Assembly (NCBI RefSeq): GCF_902148845.1
Contig: NC_043755.1
Coordinates: forward strand, 3,026,378-3,090,377
From: Salarias fasciatus
Lineage: Eukaryota; Chordata; Actinopteri; Blenniiformes; Blenniidae
Reading direction: 5' to 3'
DNA length: 64,000 bases
Of this stretch, positions 34,523-47,200 are shown in pieces; the stretch's first letter is position 1; each line of letters opens with the position of its first letter. The position numbers and the translations under genes are program-made. The notes under the pieces were generated by a model. It had not been told where the DNA came from, ran no database searches, and saw only the letters and a list, made by a program, of their open reading frames with translations.

Positions 34523-35636
34523 TGGGGCTGTCAAATGATTAAAATTTTTAATCAGATTAATCACAGCTTACAAATTAATTAATCATGATTAATCACAAAT
34601 AATAGCAATGTCTAACTATGTCTGAAATATACCCTTTTTTCCTGTATTGCATTAACAAAAAAACGACAGGACATGATTATATATATTTAACACGTGATGT
34701 GTTTTATATTTAAGGCTCCAAATAAAATAAATATTCAAAAAACTAAAACATGCACACCATAATGTGTGTGTGTGCAGTACTCCCTCAGCAGTACCTCTAA
34801 AGTTGGCTTTTGGCAGGAGTTACATTTTCAGGTCTGTAACAAATGTTGTACCACAAGAAAAGTAAAACTGAGAGATACCACACTTTTTTCTTGCACAATT
34901 AAACAGGTCATTCTTAGCCAGTGTTCCTTTTTGTGGGGAAAACAGAAAACTGCTTCAACATTTTTTTAATCAAACAAGTAGAATCCACGGGGCCAGCCGG
35001 TTTATCCACATTGCTTTCTTCTTCTGTTTTGATAAATTAATTGACCAGGCCTCCTTTGCCTCCTGTCTGCTGCCAGTCCATGCTTCACATGTCCGCGTGG
35101 GTGTGCGCTGCGCGTTGGTCCGCGTGACGTAAAAATCGTCATGAATTCCTGTCCGCCAGGGTCCGCGCAGCAGACAAAACATGACGGTAAAAGTGAAAGT
35201 AGACGGAGCTACAGCCTGATGGCTCCACTTAAAGACACTGAAAGAGTGAAAAACTCGTGGAAAGACAGAGCAGACTCTGTCTGGAGGGAGAAGGTCTGCA
35301 GACAGAAGTGAAAGTAACTAATCGCTCCGGCGCTGCCCCTGCGAATCAGAAACAGAAAAGAAAGGCTACATAAACTGTAATACTTTAGGATAATGTACTG
35401 ACAGTGTATGTGCTTAATTTTCTCTAAATAATCCGTAATAAAGGAACAGATAAACAGTCTGTAGTGCCGAAAAAGCTTCTCGATCAGCCGAGGCTGAGGT
35501 GAGGCTTCTTCTTCTTCTGCAGTTGCTGGCAGCTTGCAGGCAGCTTGCATTCCACGTGGGTGCACTACCGCCACCCGCTGGTAGAGGTGAGGCTTGTTAT
35601 GATGCGCATGCTTTAAACTGCGTTTAAAGTGCGTTA
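34523..35636. mobile_element. hAT element (TAGGGCTGTCA family), one end lost, unit A
   Basis: Starts TGGGGCTGTCAAATGATT and carries the same body as 37075-38738 in inverted orientation (TTAATCATGATTAATCAC; GAAATATACCC). It ends within GCGCATGC-TTTAAACTG without its other terminus. The duplicate is at 42659-43777. Confidence 0.7.
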
Positions 35637-35808
35637 AAGTTCTGCCATATTTGTAAAAAAATAGTTGATGGTGAAAGGTAGCTTACATTAAAAAAAAACA
35701 AAAACAAAACCCTTGTCTGCTGTGCTTCCGTATTTTAATCAATATTTTAATACATTGGCTAAACAGCTGATTTTGGTTTACATCAAATCAAATCAAATCA
35801 AATCAATC

Positions 35809-35814
35809 TTTATT
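35809..35814 (-). terminator. Candidate polyadenylation signal, pentraxin 3
   Basis: AATAAA on the minus strand lies 328 nt after the stop codon, at the position conserved in all units. Confidence 0.5.
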
Positions 35815-36141
35815 CATAAAATGCTTTTAATATTAAAAACACAACTCAAAGTGTGTTACAATATCAAAATAATTAAACAAAAATAGTTGTACTGTACATG
35901 AGGCAGTTCTAGAGCAAACAATCTATGATTATTACAGAGTCAAATTGTTCCCAAATAGGGTGAATGCACGAAGATTCTTAAAATTGTTATGGGATGGGGA
36001 AAGAAAAGTCAAAAGCACATCCTCAAATTAGCAGAAAAACAACATAATTTGCCGACATAAACAATTTCTCCTCAGTGGAAACCCAAAACAACTGAACCAC
36101 AGCAAGGCTTTCCCAGACACTGACACATGTCCGTCACAGTT

Positions 36142-39100
36142 TCAGTGACAGATGGAGGATTTCGGTTCCACCAGCACTTTGTCTGTGATCTCAAACTCCA
36201 GCGCCTTCCAGTTCAGCACGTTCCCCGGAGTGAAGTTGAGCTCGTCGACGTAGCTCTGAATCTCACAGGAGGAGAGGACGTAGTCCCACATGTGGACGTC
36301 CGACATCATCCCGACGAAAGCCTGATTGATGTCGAATCCTCCACCGTGAGCATCCTGCTCCTGTGGGGAACGTAGAGCAACAGAGAAAAACGTCTCTACA
36401 TTTTAAAACTTTCACACCTTACACCTTAATAACCAATCCAAATTGTGTGTATTCAGAAACCAGTGATGGACTATTGATCACGATGTTAAGTAATAAAACC
36501 ATACCTGTCCAAGAATGATCATCGGGGTTCCAGGTATAGCTGATGTGACGGGCACATATTTGCGAATTGTCGGCCTTCCATTAAACCACAACTGCACCAG
36601 TCCGGTCGCCGAGTCCCAGGTGGTGCAGATGGAATGCCACATGTTGGGTTTGTAGTCCAGTCCCCTGAACTCTGACGACTGATCCATGACGTAAGCCTCC
36701 ATATCCTTATTGGTTTCATCCCAGATTATCAGGAAAGAGTTGAACGACCCAGAGGTGGACAGTGAGAACAGGCCGTGGTTTCTTTTGATGTCTGTAAACG
36801 ATCTGCAGGTACGACACACTGGCTTGTTAAAAGGTTGGTGACAGTCAGAGAGGATGTGTGTTCATCAGGATTTACATTAAATTGCTACCTGTGGCAGACA
36901 GTCACAGCTCTGAATTGTTGTTTGCTTGTTATCAGCCTGACACGAGCTCGGTCGTTTTGCACCGGGAACGTGAACATTTTCCCGGAGAGATCTGAAAAAA
37001 AAAAAAAATTGAAGTGTTCATTGAAATACTTAAATTAATAATTTCATTGGTAATAGCATGTGACAAGTCATTACTAGGGCTGTCAAAAATAACGCGTTAA
37101 TTGCGTTAATTTATGTAATCAATCTCATTAAAATTTTTAAAGCAACACTAAGGAACTTTCAGTTTTCATTGATTTTGGCGGCGCCAGTGGACAAAAGCGG
37201 TAGTGTTTTGCCTGAAGGAATACTACAGTTCCCATGAGGACTAGCGCATGACGTCGTAAATTGCTGCTCCCGGTGGGCATGCTGTCGGACTGAACTCGCC
37301 TTCATTTGTTTCCAGTGGCTGTGTGAAGGATGGATAGCGACGAGGTAATGAATCTAATGGTGGCTAAACAATGTTATATCATGATGTGACGCATGCCGTA
37401 AAGCAGTCAGCACATTTGGAGTTTTTTAGTGTGCAGGGTTCCTACCACCCTCCTCACAGTTGCTTAGTCCAAGTGAAAGCAATACTGATGCCCTCAGCCC
37501 GTGACAGAGGGGTCATTCAACTAGCTGTAAGTCGATGTATCATCACAAAAGATATTAAAATCTTTTATTAAGGTTGAAAAGTTCCTTAGTGTAGGTTTAA
37601 CGCAGTTTAACGCATGCGCATCATGACAATCCTCACCTCTACCAGCGGGTGGCGGTAGTGCACCCACGTGGAATGCAAGCTGCCTGCAAGCTGCCAGCAA
37701 CTGAAGAAGAAGAAGAAGCCTCACCTCAACCTCAGCTGATCGAGAAGCTTTTCCGGCACTACAGACTGTTTATCTGCTCCTATATTACGGATTATTTAGA
37801 GAAAATTAAGCACATACACTGTCAGTACATTATCATTAAGTATTAAAATTTATTTCGCCTTTTTTTTCTGTTTCTGAATCGCGGGGGCGGCGCCGGAGCG
37901 ATTACTTTCTGTCTGCAGACCTTCTCCTCCCTCCAGACAGAGTCTGCTCTCTCTTTCCACGAGTTTTTCACTCTTTCGGTGTCTTTTATTGGAGCCATCA
38001 GGCTGGATCTCCGTCTACTTTCACTTTTACTGTCATGTTTTGTTTGCTGTGGCGCTCTGGCGCATGCGTAGACTGCTGCGATCGCGCAACGCGGTCTCAA
38101 AATCTGGCTGCTGCGCGGACCCGAGCGGACAGGAATTCATGACGATTTTTACGTCACGCGGACAAGTGAAGCATGGACGGTCAGCAGACAGGAGGAAAAG
38201 GAGGCGTGGCGTCAATTCATTTATCAAAACAGAAGAAGACAGCAATATGGAGAGAGATAAGCCGGCTGGCCCCATGGATTCTACTTGTTTGATTCAAAAA
38301 TGTTGAAGCAGTTTTCTGTTTTCCACACAAAAAGGAACACTGGCTAAGAATGCCCTGTTTAATTGTGCAAGAAAAAAGTGTGGTATCTCTTAGTTTTACT
38401 TTTCTTGTGGTACAACATTTGTTACAGACCTGAAAATGTAACTCCTGCCAAAAGCCAACTTTTGAGGGACTGCAGAGGGAGCACTGCACACACACACATT
38501 ATGGTGTGCATGTTTTAGTTTTTTGAATATTTATTTTATTTGGAGCCTTAAATATAAAACACATCACATGTTAAATATATATAATCATGTCCTGTCGTTT
38601 TTTTGTTAATGTAATACAGGAAAAAAGGGTATATTTCAGACATAGTTGGAAATTGCGATTATTTGTGATTAATCATGATTAATTAATTTGTAAGCTGTGA
38701 CTAATTTGATTAAAATTTTTAATCATTTGACAGCCCAAGTCATTACATCAGTGAAACATAAAAAATAAACAACAGAGATCATAATAAAAAAACACAAAAA
38801 AAAATACTTCTGTGAATTTAAAATATTGCTTCATCTCATCTGCAACACTTGAACTTCAAGGTATGGTAGACGATTTTCTCAAAGGTTGAAGCCTAACGTC
38901 TGTTACTCGCTTGTTGAAAAACGCGCATGCGCCAGACCATCCTACCAGCTCTGCTGCTCCTCCTGAGGAAACGCCTATCAATGTCGGAAGCGTGCAAGTG
39001 CAAGCTCATCTTCCCTGGGTGTGCACGGCTCTGTTTACAGTTTCTGCAATCGGCCTCACTCAGAAAGCTTATTTTCCGAAGCAGTTACAGTTTCATTATG

Positions 39101-39901
39101 TGAGAGTCGCCATCGGTAAGTACTGGCTGAAACTGAAGCTCACGGGCTACATAAACACTCTGAATGCGCAGATTTTCAGTTATTTTTTCTTAAGTAACTA
39201 ACACAAGATAAATGTATTGGTGTGATTACAACATCACAGCATCTGGAAATATTTCACAATATTTGTGTAGCCACTTCCCTTGTAGGAAGAAAAACAAGCT
39301 GAAATTCAATAAAATACAACAAATGTGTATTCTGACTACTTATGTTTGAAAAGATAATTCTGACTATTACTGCTTTAAAAGAATACTCCGAAGATTTTGA
39401 ACCCACGCCCCATCCCTATCGTTTAGAAAGTGAGATAAGCCCATAAATACCTTTTGTGTGTCCGTTCGTCCAGTGCCTGGCTAACAGCTGTTAGCATCGT
39501 AGTTAGCTTAGCTCAACCACGGCAGGTGAAGAGAAGACAGAGCCAGACTGAGAAAGTGGACAAAATACTCCTTTCAGTGGAAGGAGTTTTATAACCATTC
39601 GGATTTACTTCGCCATCCCCTGGACCACTGGAAGGATTATTTTGTCCACTGTCTCAGTCTGGCTCTGTCTTCTCTTCACCTGCTGTAGTTGAGCTAAGCT
39701 AACTACGATGCAAACAGCTGTTAGCCAGGCACTGGATGACTGGACACAAAAAGGTATTTTTGAGCTTATCTCACTCTGTAAATGATCAGGACAGGGCGTG
39801 GGTCCAAAATCTTCGGAGTATTCCTTTAAGTCAAACACATCCATACCTTGAACACTTGCAGCTCCTGCTGCCAGCATGGCCAGAACAATGAGCAGCTTCA
39901 T
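36142..39901 (-). CDS. Short pentraxin (CRP/SAP-like), gene 3
   Basis: Coding exons are 39901-39847, 36991-36889, 36802-36505 and 36360-36142, together 224 residues. The signal peptide is MKLLIVLAMLAAGAASVQ. The mature chain keeps the two core cysteines, HSICTTWDS, and the calcium loop GQEQDAHGGGFDINQAF. The segment after the first loop reads GSFNSFLIIWDETNKDMEAY. Compared with genes 1, 2 and 5, the residue aligned to CRP F66, which packs against phosphocholine, is I rather than F. Introns of 86 and 144 nt separate exons 3-4 and 4-5. The long intron carries a hAT element with a nested TTAA-type element, and a hairpin element that begins 17 nt past the signal-exon donor. Its nearest relative is gene 4. 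Confidence 0.93.
37075..38738. mobile_element. hAT element (TAGGGCTGTCA family) in intron of pentraxin 3
   Basis: Ends TAGGGCTGTCA and TGACAGCCCAA, flanked by the perfect 8-bp duplication GTCATTAC (37067-37074, 38739-38746). The gene 4 copy has the same duplication, so the insertion preceded the gene 3/4 duplication. This copy is longer by a nested 456-bp element. Confidence 0.85.
37141..37596. mobile_element. TTAA-inserting element, 456 bp, nested in the hAT element
   Basis: The ends are AGCAACACTAAGGAACTTT and AAAGTTCCTTAGTGTAGGT with TTAA on both sides (37137-37140, 37597-37600). Gene 4 has the unbroken site (TTTTTAATGCAGTTTAACG at about 46444), so this insertion came after the duplication. 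Confidence 0.85.
39379..39825. mobile_element. TTAA-inserting hairpin element next to the signal exon of pentraxin 3
   Basis: The 447-bp element is almost one long palindrome: AAGAATACTCCGAAGATTTT to AAAATCTTCGGAGTATTCCT, with GGACAAAATACTCCTT matched by AAGGATTATTTTGTCC near the centre. TTAA flanks both sides (39375-39378, 39826-39829). Genes 2 and 5 lack it at this site. An end of TTAAAGGAAT fits the TTAAAGGRR pattern of T2-type (Kolobok) MITEs. Confidence 0.85.
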
Positions 39902-40086
39902 CTGTGAGGCGAAGAAAAATCACGGTAAGTTAGATTTTATCAGGCAAATTTCACAATGTTGGGTTGCTCCTAATACACACCGTCAAATAACAGGAAAAAA
40001 CATCACCTTCTGCAATAATCTGATTTAAATTGATAAAGAAAATAAGCTTTTGATGTGATGATCAGTTTGGAATGTTTTCATCTTAC

Positions 40087-40216
40087 CTTGAAATCTGCGT
40101 CAGACCTGAATGATCAGCACTGACGGGTTGGTTGGTCTTTTATAGTCACTCCTCTTGACTGGGCGCGTGCGTCTATACGTTTCCTTCCTGAACTGAGTTT
40201 TCTTCTTTTTTGCAAC
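40087..40216 (-). promoter_or_regulatory. Promoter and non-coding exon 1 of pentraxin 3
   Basis: TATAAAA at 40138-40144, exon 1 donor at 40087 and TTGCAAC at 40210-40216, spaced as in gene 2. Confidence 0.65.
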
Positions 40217-42658
40217 ACACACAGCCTTGTCCAGCATGCACAGTTTGTTGATGAATCAACAAAATTCACTGAGAGTAACACCCTGATATTGAAAAGAGTT
40301 TCGTTCTGTATTGCTTATTCCTCAATTCCACAATGAAAAAACTAAGTCACATGTTCAAAATAAAGGTCAAAGTTCATCTGTCCATGAATAGTTATCTGAA
40401 TCTTCATTACGTTGCTTTTCACACTGCTCTTTTGGTACTTTCAATGATTTCAAGAGCTGTCACCAGTCGGGGTGTAAACATCAACAAGTGTACATGGATA
40501 ATAAATCATAACCATTTAGGAAAATCAGTAACCGTGTGCACGTCATTTTCCTCCTCCTCATCGTTTCTTTTTTCACTCTTGTTTTATAATATTTTGTGGA
40601 GCGACGATGTTACCTGAAAACTTCAGATAATTACATGAATAACATGAACTAACTAAATGTTCAATCTACTGCAGTTATCCACATACATGCGGGGCAATGT
40701 TACGTTGATTAAAAAAAAGAGAGAGACCAGCCGCCATGGAAACACCCCAACAAGCTGGAGGGAGCGGCGCTAGCATCGATGCTAATGCTAGCTATCTCGC
40801 TGGTGAGCTACCGCTAGCGGTTCACAAGCTAGCATGAGGCGTTTTATATACAACAAATCAAAGAAATGTGACAAGACACTGAGTGAACATATTATCAACT
40901 TCATAGCTGAAATGGTGGCCCGTTTGTCTAATAACTGTGGAATGTCTTTGATTTAATGGGATTATGAGTTCCTGTATTTCAATGGAGACAGATCCTCTAC
41001 TGGTCATATAGCGCAACTGCAATGGAAAAAGATAAATCTATGATGTCACATGCAGTTGGTTACATGTTGGTTAGAAGTCACGGTTACATGTGTATAAAAA
41101 ATTGTTAACGTTGACGCACCTAGTCACCAGTACACTATGCTATACTGCTGCATCAAATAAGGATGTCACTTGGATTTAAAACACAAAATCTTGACAATCC
41201 TTTATGTGAAATCACACATACAAATAAAAAATCTCATTTATACCATGCTATTAGATGAAAGTGTTGTTGCTTCAGATTCGATAAGTTGTCTGTGGCTCAG
41301 TCTAATTCAGAGGATCAAGTTTATGATCACGAGCACTTTATAATACAGTCCATGTCTTGTGGCTTCCCTGCAGTGTAGTTTGACGCGTCTTAATGTGTAG
41401 TTTCCTGAACTGTGGAGTTAAATCTCATAAATGTAGCATGACATTTTACGAACTCTATGGGGTACACTCATGTCTTAGTGTAAGTCCTGGAGTCTTACAC
41501 TGCAGTTTCCCATGTTTTACCATGTACTTAATCAAAACAGTGTAATTTTCCTGAACATATGCTTTTGTTGTACAACCGTGATATATGCCTCTTCTTCTTA
41601 AGAATCACCACCGACCCCTGCAGATTGTGTAGACCAATGATAAACTGAAATACTCTGACGTATTGATGAGTATGTGTCACATAATGACAAGACCTGCAGA
41701 CGTACAAACATCTTTAAATATTTATTTGTTATCTTTATTTTTAAGAGACAGCAATTCACCTTTTAAAGTTACCCAGCCCTTAAGATCAACCTTGTCTTTC
41801 CTTGCTATCCAGTGCTTCCACTGCAACAAGCGCTTTACCTGTAACTACACTGGAATAAGTGATATTGTCCATAAATTGTTCTCAGTTTTCTGTGTCAGTT
41901 ATTTCTACTTTCCATAATGAGTTATTGTATATCAGCTTGATAAAATGACTTATTGGTAATCTAACTCAAGATTGTATGTCAATTTAATGAGGTGGAAATT
42001 TCAATATGTCAACATAACTTGTCCGTATGAGTTGTAAAATAAAAACCGGATTATAAGAACCAGAAGGTGGAGGTAGTGCAACTGTAGGGATGCAAGCTAC
42101 CTTTAACCCCAAAGAAGAAGAAGAAGAAGCCGACACTGCGGGGGACTACTGTGTGTCAACACCAGAGTGGAGTGATTCCTAATATGCTAACAACGGACTG
42201 ACAGACTTTTTTTTTTGCTCAGGTCATTCGCATCCCACCAAATTTATGCTGCTTTACGTGGTAGGGCTACAGCATGCGGAAAAATAAGATCCTTGTGGAA
42301 AGTTACCAGAATGGTTTGGGCTCCGTAGCCGAACCGCAGCCGGACCGTGGCCGGTGTGAGCCACAGCAGTGATTATAATGAGTACGGATTAGCTGCGGTG
42401 TCCGTCCCTCAGCCGGTGTTCTGTCAAAATGTGCTTGCCCGTCGAGATGTGCCTCCATTACATAATCCTCGTCAAGACGTGCATGCATTACGTAACCCTT
42501 GCGCTACTGCACATGTGCACATGAAGGACTGCAGAGTTAAATCTCCCAGCCATCGATTTGAGCCTCCCCGCCTCACATGAGTACCCTTTTCTCCAATAAA
42601 TACAGCTGGATTTAGTGTTTTTTGTTGGTTAATAAAGACTGATTAAATATATAATATC

Positions 42659-43777
42659 TAGGGCTGTCAAATGATTAAAATTTTTAATCAGATTAATCAC
42701 AGCTTACAAATTAATTAATCATGATTAATCACAAATAATAGCAATGTCTAACTATGTCTGAAATATACCCTTTTTTCCTGTATTGCATTAACAAAAAAAC
42801 GACAGGACATGATTGTATATATTTAACACATGATGTGTTTTATATTTAAGGCTCCAAATAAAATAAATATTCAAAAAACTAAAACATGCACACCATAATG
42901 TGTGTGTGTGCAGTACTCCCTCAGCAGTACCTCCAAAGTTGGCTTTTGGCAGGAGTTACATTTTCAGGTCTGTAACAAATGTTGTACCACAAGAAAAGTA
43001 AAACTAAGAGATACCACACTTTTTTCTTGCACAATTAAACAGGTCATTCTTAGCCAGTGTTCCTTTTTGTGGGGAAAACAGAAAACTGCTTCAAAATTTT
43101 TTTAATCAAACAAGTAGAATCCACGGGGCCAGCCGGTTTATCCACATTGCTTTCTTCTTCTGTTTTGATAAATTAATTGACCAGGCCTCCTTTGCCTCCT
43201 GTCTGCTGCCAGTCCATGCTTCACATGTCCGCGTGGGTGTGCGCTGCGCGTTGGTCTCCGTGACGTAAAAATCGTCATGAATTCCTGTCCGCCAGGGTCC
43301 GCGCAGCAGACAAAACATGACGGTAAAAGTGAAAGTAGACAGAGCTACAGCCTGATGGCTCCACTTAAAGACACTGAAAGAGTGAAAAACTCGTGGAAAG
43401 ACAGAGCAGACTCTGTCTGGAGGGAGAAGGTCTGCAGACAGAAGTGAAAGTAACTAATCGCTCCGGCGCTGCCCCTGCGAATCAGAAACAGAAAAAAAAG
43501 GCTACATAAACTTTAATACTTTAGGATAATGTACTGACAGTGTATGTGCTTAATTTTCTCTAAATAATCCATAATAAAGGAACAGATAAACAGTTTGTAG
43601 TGCCGAAAAAGCTTCTCAATCAGCCGAGGCTGAGGTGAGGCTTCTTCTTCTTCTGCAGTTGCTGGCAGCTTGCAGGCAGCTTGCATTCCACGTGGGTGCA
43701 CTACCGCCACCCGCTGGTAGAGGTGAGGCTTGTCATGATGCGCATGCGTTAAACTGCATTTAAAGTGCGTTAAAGTT
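42659..43777. mobile_element. hAT element (TAGGGCTGTCA family), one end lost, unit B
   Basis: The duplicate of 34523-35636, starting TAGGGCTGTCAAATGATT. Same truncated far end, so the truncation preceded the duplication. Confidence 0.7.
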
Positions 43778-43947
43778 CTGCCATATTTGTAAAAAAGATA
43801 GTTGATGGTGAAAGGTAGCTTACATTAAAAAAAAACACAAAAACAAAACCCTTGTCTGCTGTGCTTCCGTATTTTAATCAATATTTTAATACATTGGCTA
43901 AACAGCTGATTTTGGTTTACGTCAAATCAAATCAAATCAAATCAATC

Positions 43948-43953
43948 TTTATT
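43948..43953 (-). terminator. Candidate polyadenylation signal, pentraxin 4
   Basis: AATAAA on the minus strand about 330 nt after the stop codon, at the conserved position. Confidence 0.5.
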
Positions 43954-44280
43954 CATAAAATGCTTTTTAGATTAAAAACACAACTCAAAGTGTGTTACAA
44001 TATCAAAATAATTAAACAAAAATGGTTGTACTGTACATGAGGCAGTTCTAGAGCAAACAATCTATGATTATTACAGAGTCAAATTGTTCCCAAATAGGGT
44101 GAATGCACAAAGATTCTTAAAATTGTTATGGGATGGGGAAAGAAAAGTCAAAAGTACATCCTCAAATTAGCAGGAAAACAACATAATTTGCCAACATAAA
44201 CAATTTCTCCTCAGTGGAAACCCAAAACAACTGAACCACAGCAAGGCTTTCCCAGACACTGACACATGTCCGTCACAGTT

Positions 44281-47200
44281 TCAGTGACAGATGGAGGATT
44301 TCGGTTCCACCAGCACTTTGTCTGTGATCTCAAACTCCAGCGCCTTCCAGTTCAGCACGTCCCCCGGAGTGAAGTTGAGCTCGTCGACGTAGCTCTGAAT
44401 CTCACAGGAAGAGAGGACGTAGTCCCACATGTGGACGTCCGACATCATCCCGACGAAAGTCTGATTGATGTCGAATCCTCCACCGTGAGAATCCTGCTCC
44501 TGTGGGGAACGTAGAGCAACAGAGAAAAACGTCTCTACATTTTAAAACTTTCACACCTTACACCTTAATAACCAATCCAAATTGTGTGTATTCAGAAACC
44601 AGTGATGGACTATTGATCACGATGTTAAGTAATAAAACCATACCTGTCCAAGAATGATCATCGGGGTTCCAGATATAGCTGATGTGACGGGCACATATTT
44701 GCGAATTGTCGGCCTTCCATTAAACCACAACTGCACCAGTCCGGTCGCCGAGTCCCAGGTGGTGCAGATGGAATGCCACATGTTGGGTTTGTAGTCCAGT
44801 CCCCTGAACTCTGACGACTGATCCATGACGTAAGCCCACATATAATTATTGGTTTCATCCCAGATTATCAGGAAAGAGTTGAACGACCCAGAGGTGGACA
44901 GTGAGAACAGGCCGTGGTTTCTTTTGATGTCTGTAAACGATCTGCAGGTACGACACACTGGCTTGTTAAAAGGTTGGTGACAGTCAGAGAGGATGTGTGT
45001 TCATCAGGATTTACATTAAATTGCTACCTGTGGCAGACAGTCACAGCTCTGAATTGTTGTTTGGGTGTTATCAGCCTGACACGAGCTTGGTCGTTTTGCA
45101 CCGGGAACGTGAACATTTTCCCGGAGAGATCTGAAAAAAAAAAAATTGAAGTGTTCATTGAAATACTTAAAGGGCAACTCTGGTTTTTTGACACCTGGAC
45201 CTTATTTATAGGTGTGTGCATGCTCATATACTCACTCAGACAAACATCGTGCAGCTCGGAGTCCTTCAGAAGTTATTTAGATCCAAACGATGTAGCCGCA
45301 CTAGCGGGGGTGCCACAGCAATGGAGCGTTAGCCCTGGACATAATCTCTGCAAAGTCGCTCATTTCGGCTGTATTTCTTCATCCATCAGCGCTGGGTTGC
45401 CTTTCGGTCGGAAGGGGGGCCTCCGGCGGTGTCCCGCGGCCTGGCTTGGAGCGCGCATCCGCCGGGCAGCGGAGATCTGGAGTCTCCCGGCGAGGAGAGC
45501 GCTCCGGCCGTCGCGCGTCCCGCGGCCGGCGTGGAGCGTGCATCCGCCGGGGAGCACAGATACGCTTCCTCCCGGCAAGGAGAGAGCTCCGGGCCGTCGC
45601 GCGTCCCGCGGCCGGCGCGGAGCGTGCATCCGCCGGGGAGCAGAGATACGCTTCCTCCCGGCGAGGAGAGAGCTCCGGCAGCGGCGCGGCGGGCCGTCGC
45701 GCGTCCCGCGGCCGGCGTGCAGTGTGCATCCGCCGGGGAGCAGAGATACGCTTCCTCCCGGCAAGGAGAGAGCACCGACCTCGGCGCGCCGGAGCGCGCA
45801 TCTGCCGGGGAGCGGAGTTACGCATCCTCCCGGCGAGGAGAGACATCCAGCGGCCCAGCGGCCGCGTGTGAGCCGTGCGTCTTCGCGGGTGTCCGGAGCC
45901 TCCGTGGAGCAGCTGAGGGCCGTTTTCCAATTCGGCCCCTGGAAGTCAGACACCGGGGCACCGTGACAGCCGAGGCCGACTCAAAGTGCCTCTCTGCTGG
46001 GGAGAGGAGCGCCGCAACGTTCCCATCTGAGCTAATTGTGGCTAAGTTAGCGAAAACTGTCAGCTCTTCAGCTGACCCACCTGAAGATGGTAGACGAGCT
46101 GACTTTATGATAACACTGGCGATGGATGAAGAAATACAGCCGAAATGAGCGACTTTGCAGAGATTATGTCCCGCGCTAATGCTCCATTGCTGTGGCACCC
46201 CCGCTAGTGCGGCTACATCGTTTGGATCTAAATAACTTCTGAAGGACTCCGAGCTGCACGATGTTTGTCTGAGTGAGTATATGAGCATGCACACACCTAT
46301 AAATAAGGTCCAGGTGTCAAAAAACCGGAGTTGCCCTTTAAATTAATAATTTCATTGGTAATAGCATGTGACAAGTCATTACTAGGGCTGTCAAAAATAA
46401 CGCGTTAATTGCGTTAATTTATGTAATCAATCTCATTAAAATTTTTAATGCAGTTTAACGCATGCGCATCATGACAATCCTCACCTCTACCAGCGGGTGG
46501 CGGTAGTGCACCCGCGTGGAATGCAAGCTGCCTGCAAGCTGCCAGCAACTGAAGAAGAAGAAGAAGCCTCACCTCAACCTCAGCTGATCGAGAAGCTTTT
46601 CCGGCAGTACAGACTGTTTATCTGCTCCTATATTACGGATTATTTAGAGAAAATTAAGCACATACACTGTCAGTACATTATCATTAAGTATTAAAATTTA
46701 TTTAGCCTTTTTTTTCTGTTTCTGAATCGCGGGGGCGGCGCCGGAGCAATTACTTTCTGTCTGCAGACCTTCTCCTCCCTCCAGACAGAGTCTGCTCTCT
46801 CTTTCCACGAGTTTTTCACTCTTTCAGTGTCTTTTAGTGGAGCCATCAGGCTGGATCTCCGTCTACTTTCACTTTTACTGTCATGTTTTGTTTGCTGTGG
46901 CGCTCTGGCGCATGCGTAGACTGCTGCGATTGCGCAACGCGGTCTCAAAATCTGGCTGCTGCGCGGACCCGAGCGGACAGGAATTCATGACGATTTTTAC
47001 GTCACGCGGACAAGTGAAGCATGGACGGTCAGCAGACAGGAGGAAAAGGAGGCGTGGCATCAATTCATTTATCAAAACAGAAGAAGACAGCAATATGGAG
47101 AGAGATAAGCCGGCTGGCCCCATGGATTCTACTTGTTTGATTCAAAAATGTTGAAGCAGTTTTCTGTTTTCCACACAAAAAGGAACACTGGCTAAGAATG

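Larger units (their letters stand above)
33039..41171. repeat. Recent tandem duplication, unit A (spacer plus pentraxin 3)
   Basis: This block aligns with 41172 to about 50019. The offset is 8133 to 8139 bp up to about 37.1 kb and 8847-8850 bp beyond, the change being due to one-sided insertions. Long stretches are identical by eye, for instance 33530-33784 against 41663-41917 and both short introns of the pentraxin genes. Confidence 0.85.

Noticed and set aside
36127-36375. Plus-strand frames over pentraxin exon 5 (also 9362, 23151, 44266, 56302)
   Set aside because: Antisense shadows of the conserved pentraxin exon. The minus-strand reading matches the protein family throughout.
44914-45966. 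350-residue frame on the plus strand
   Set aside because: It runs antisense across pentraxin exon 3 and then into the GC-rich repeats of a transposon. No domain is visible.
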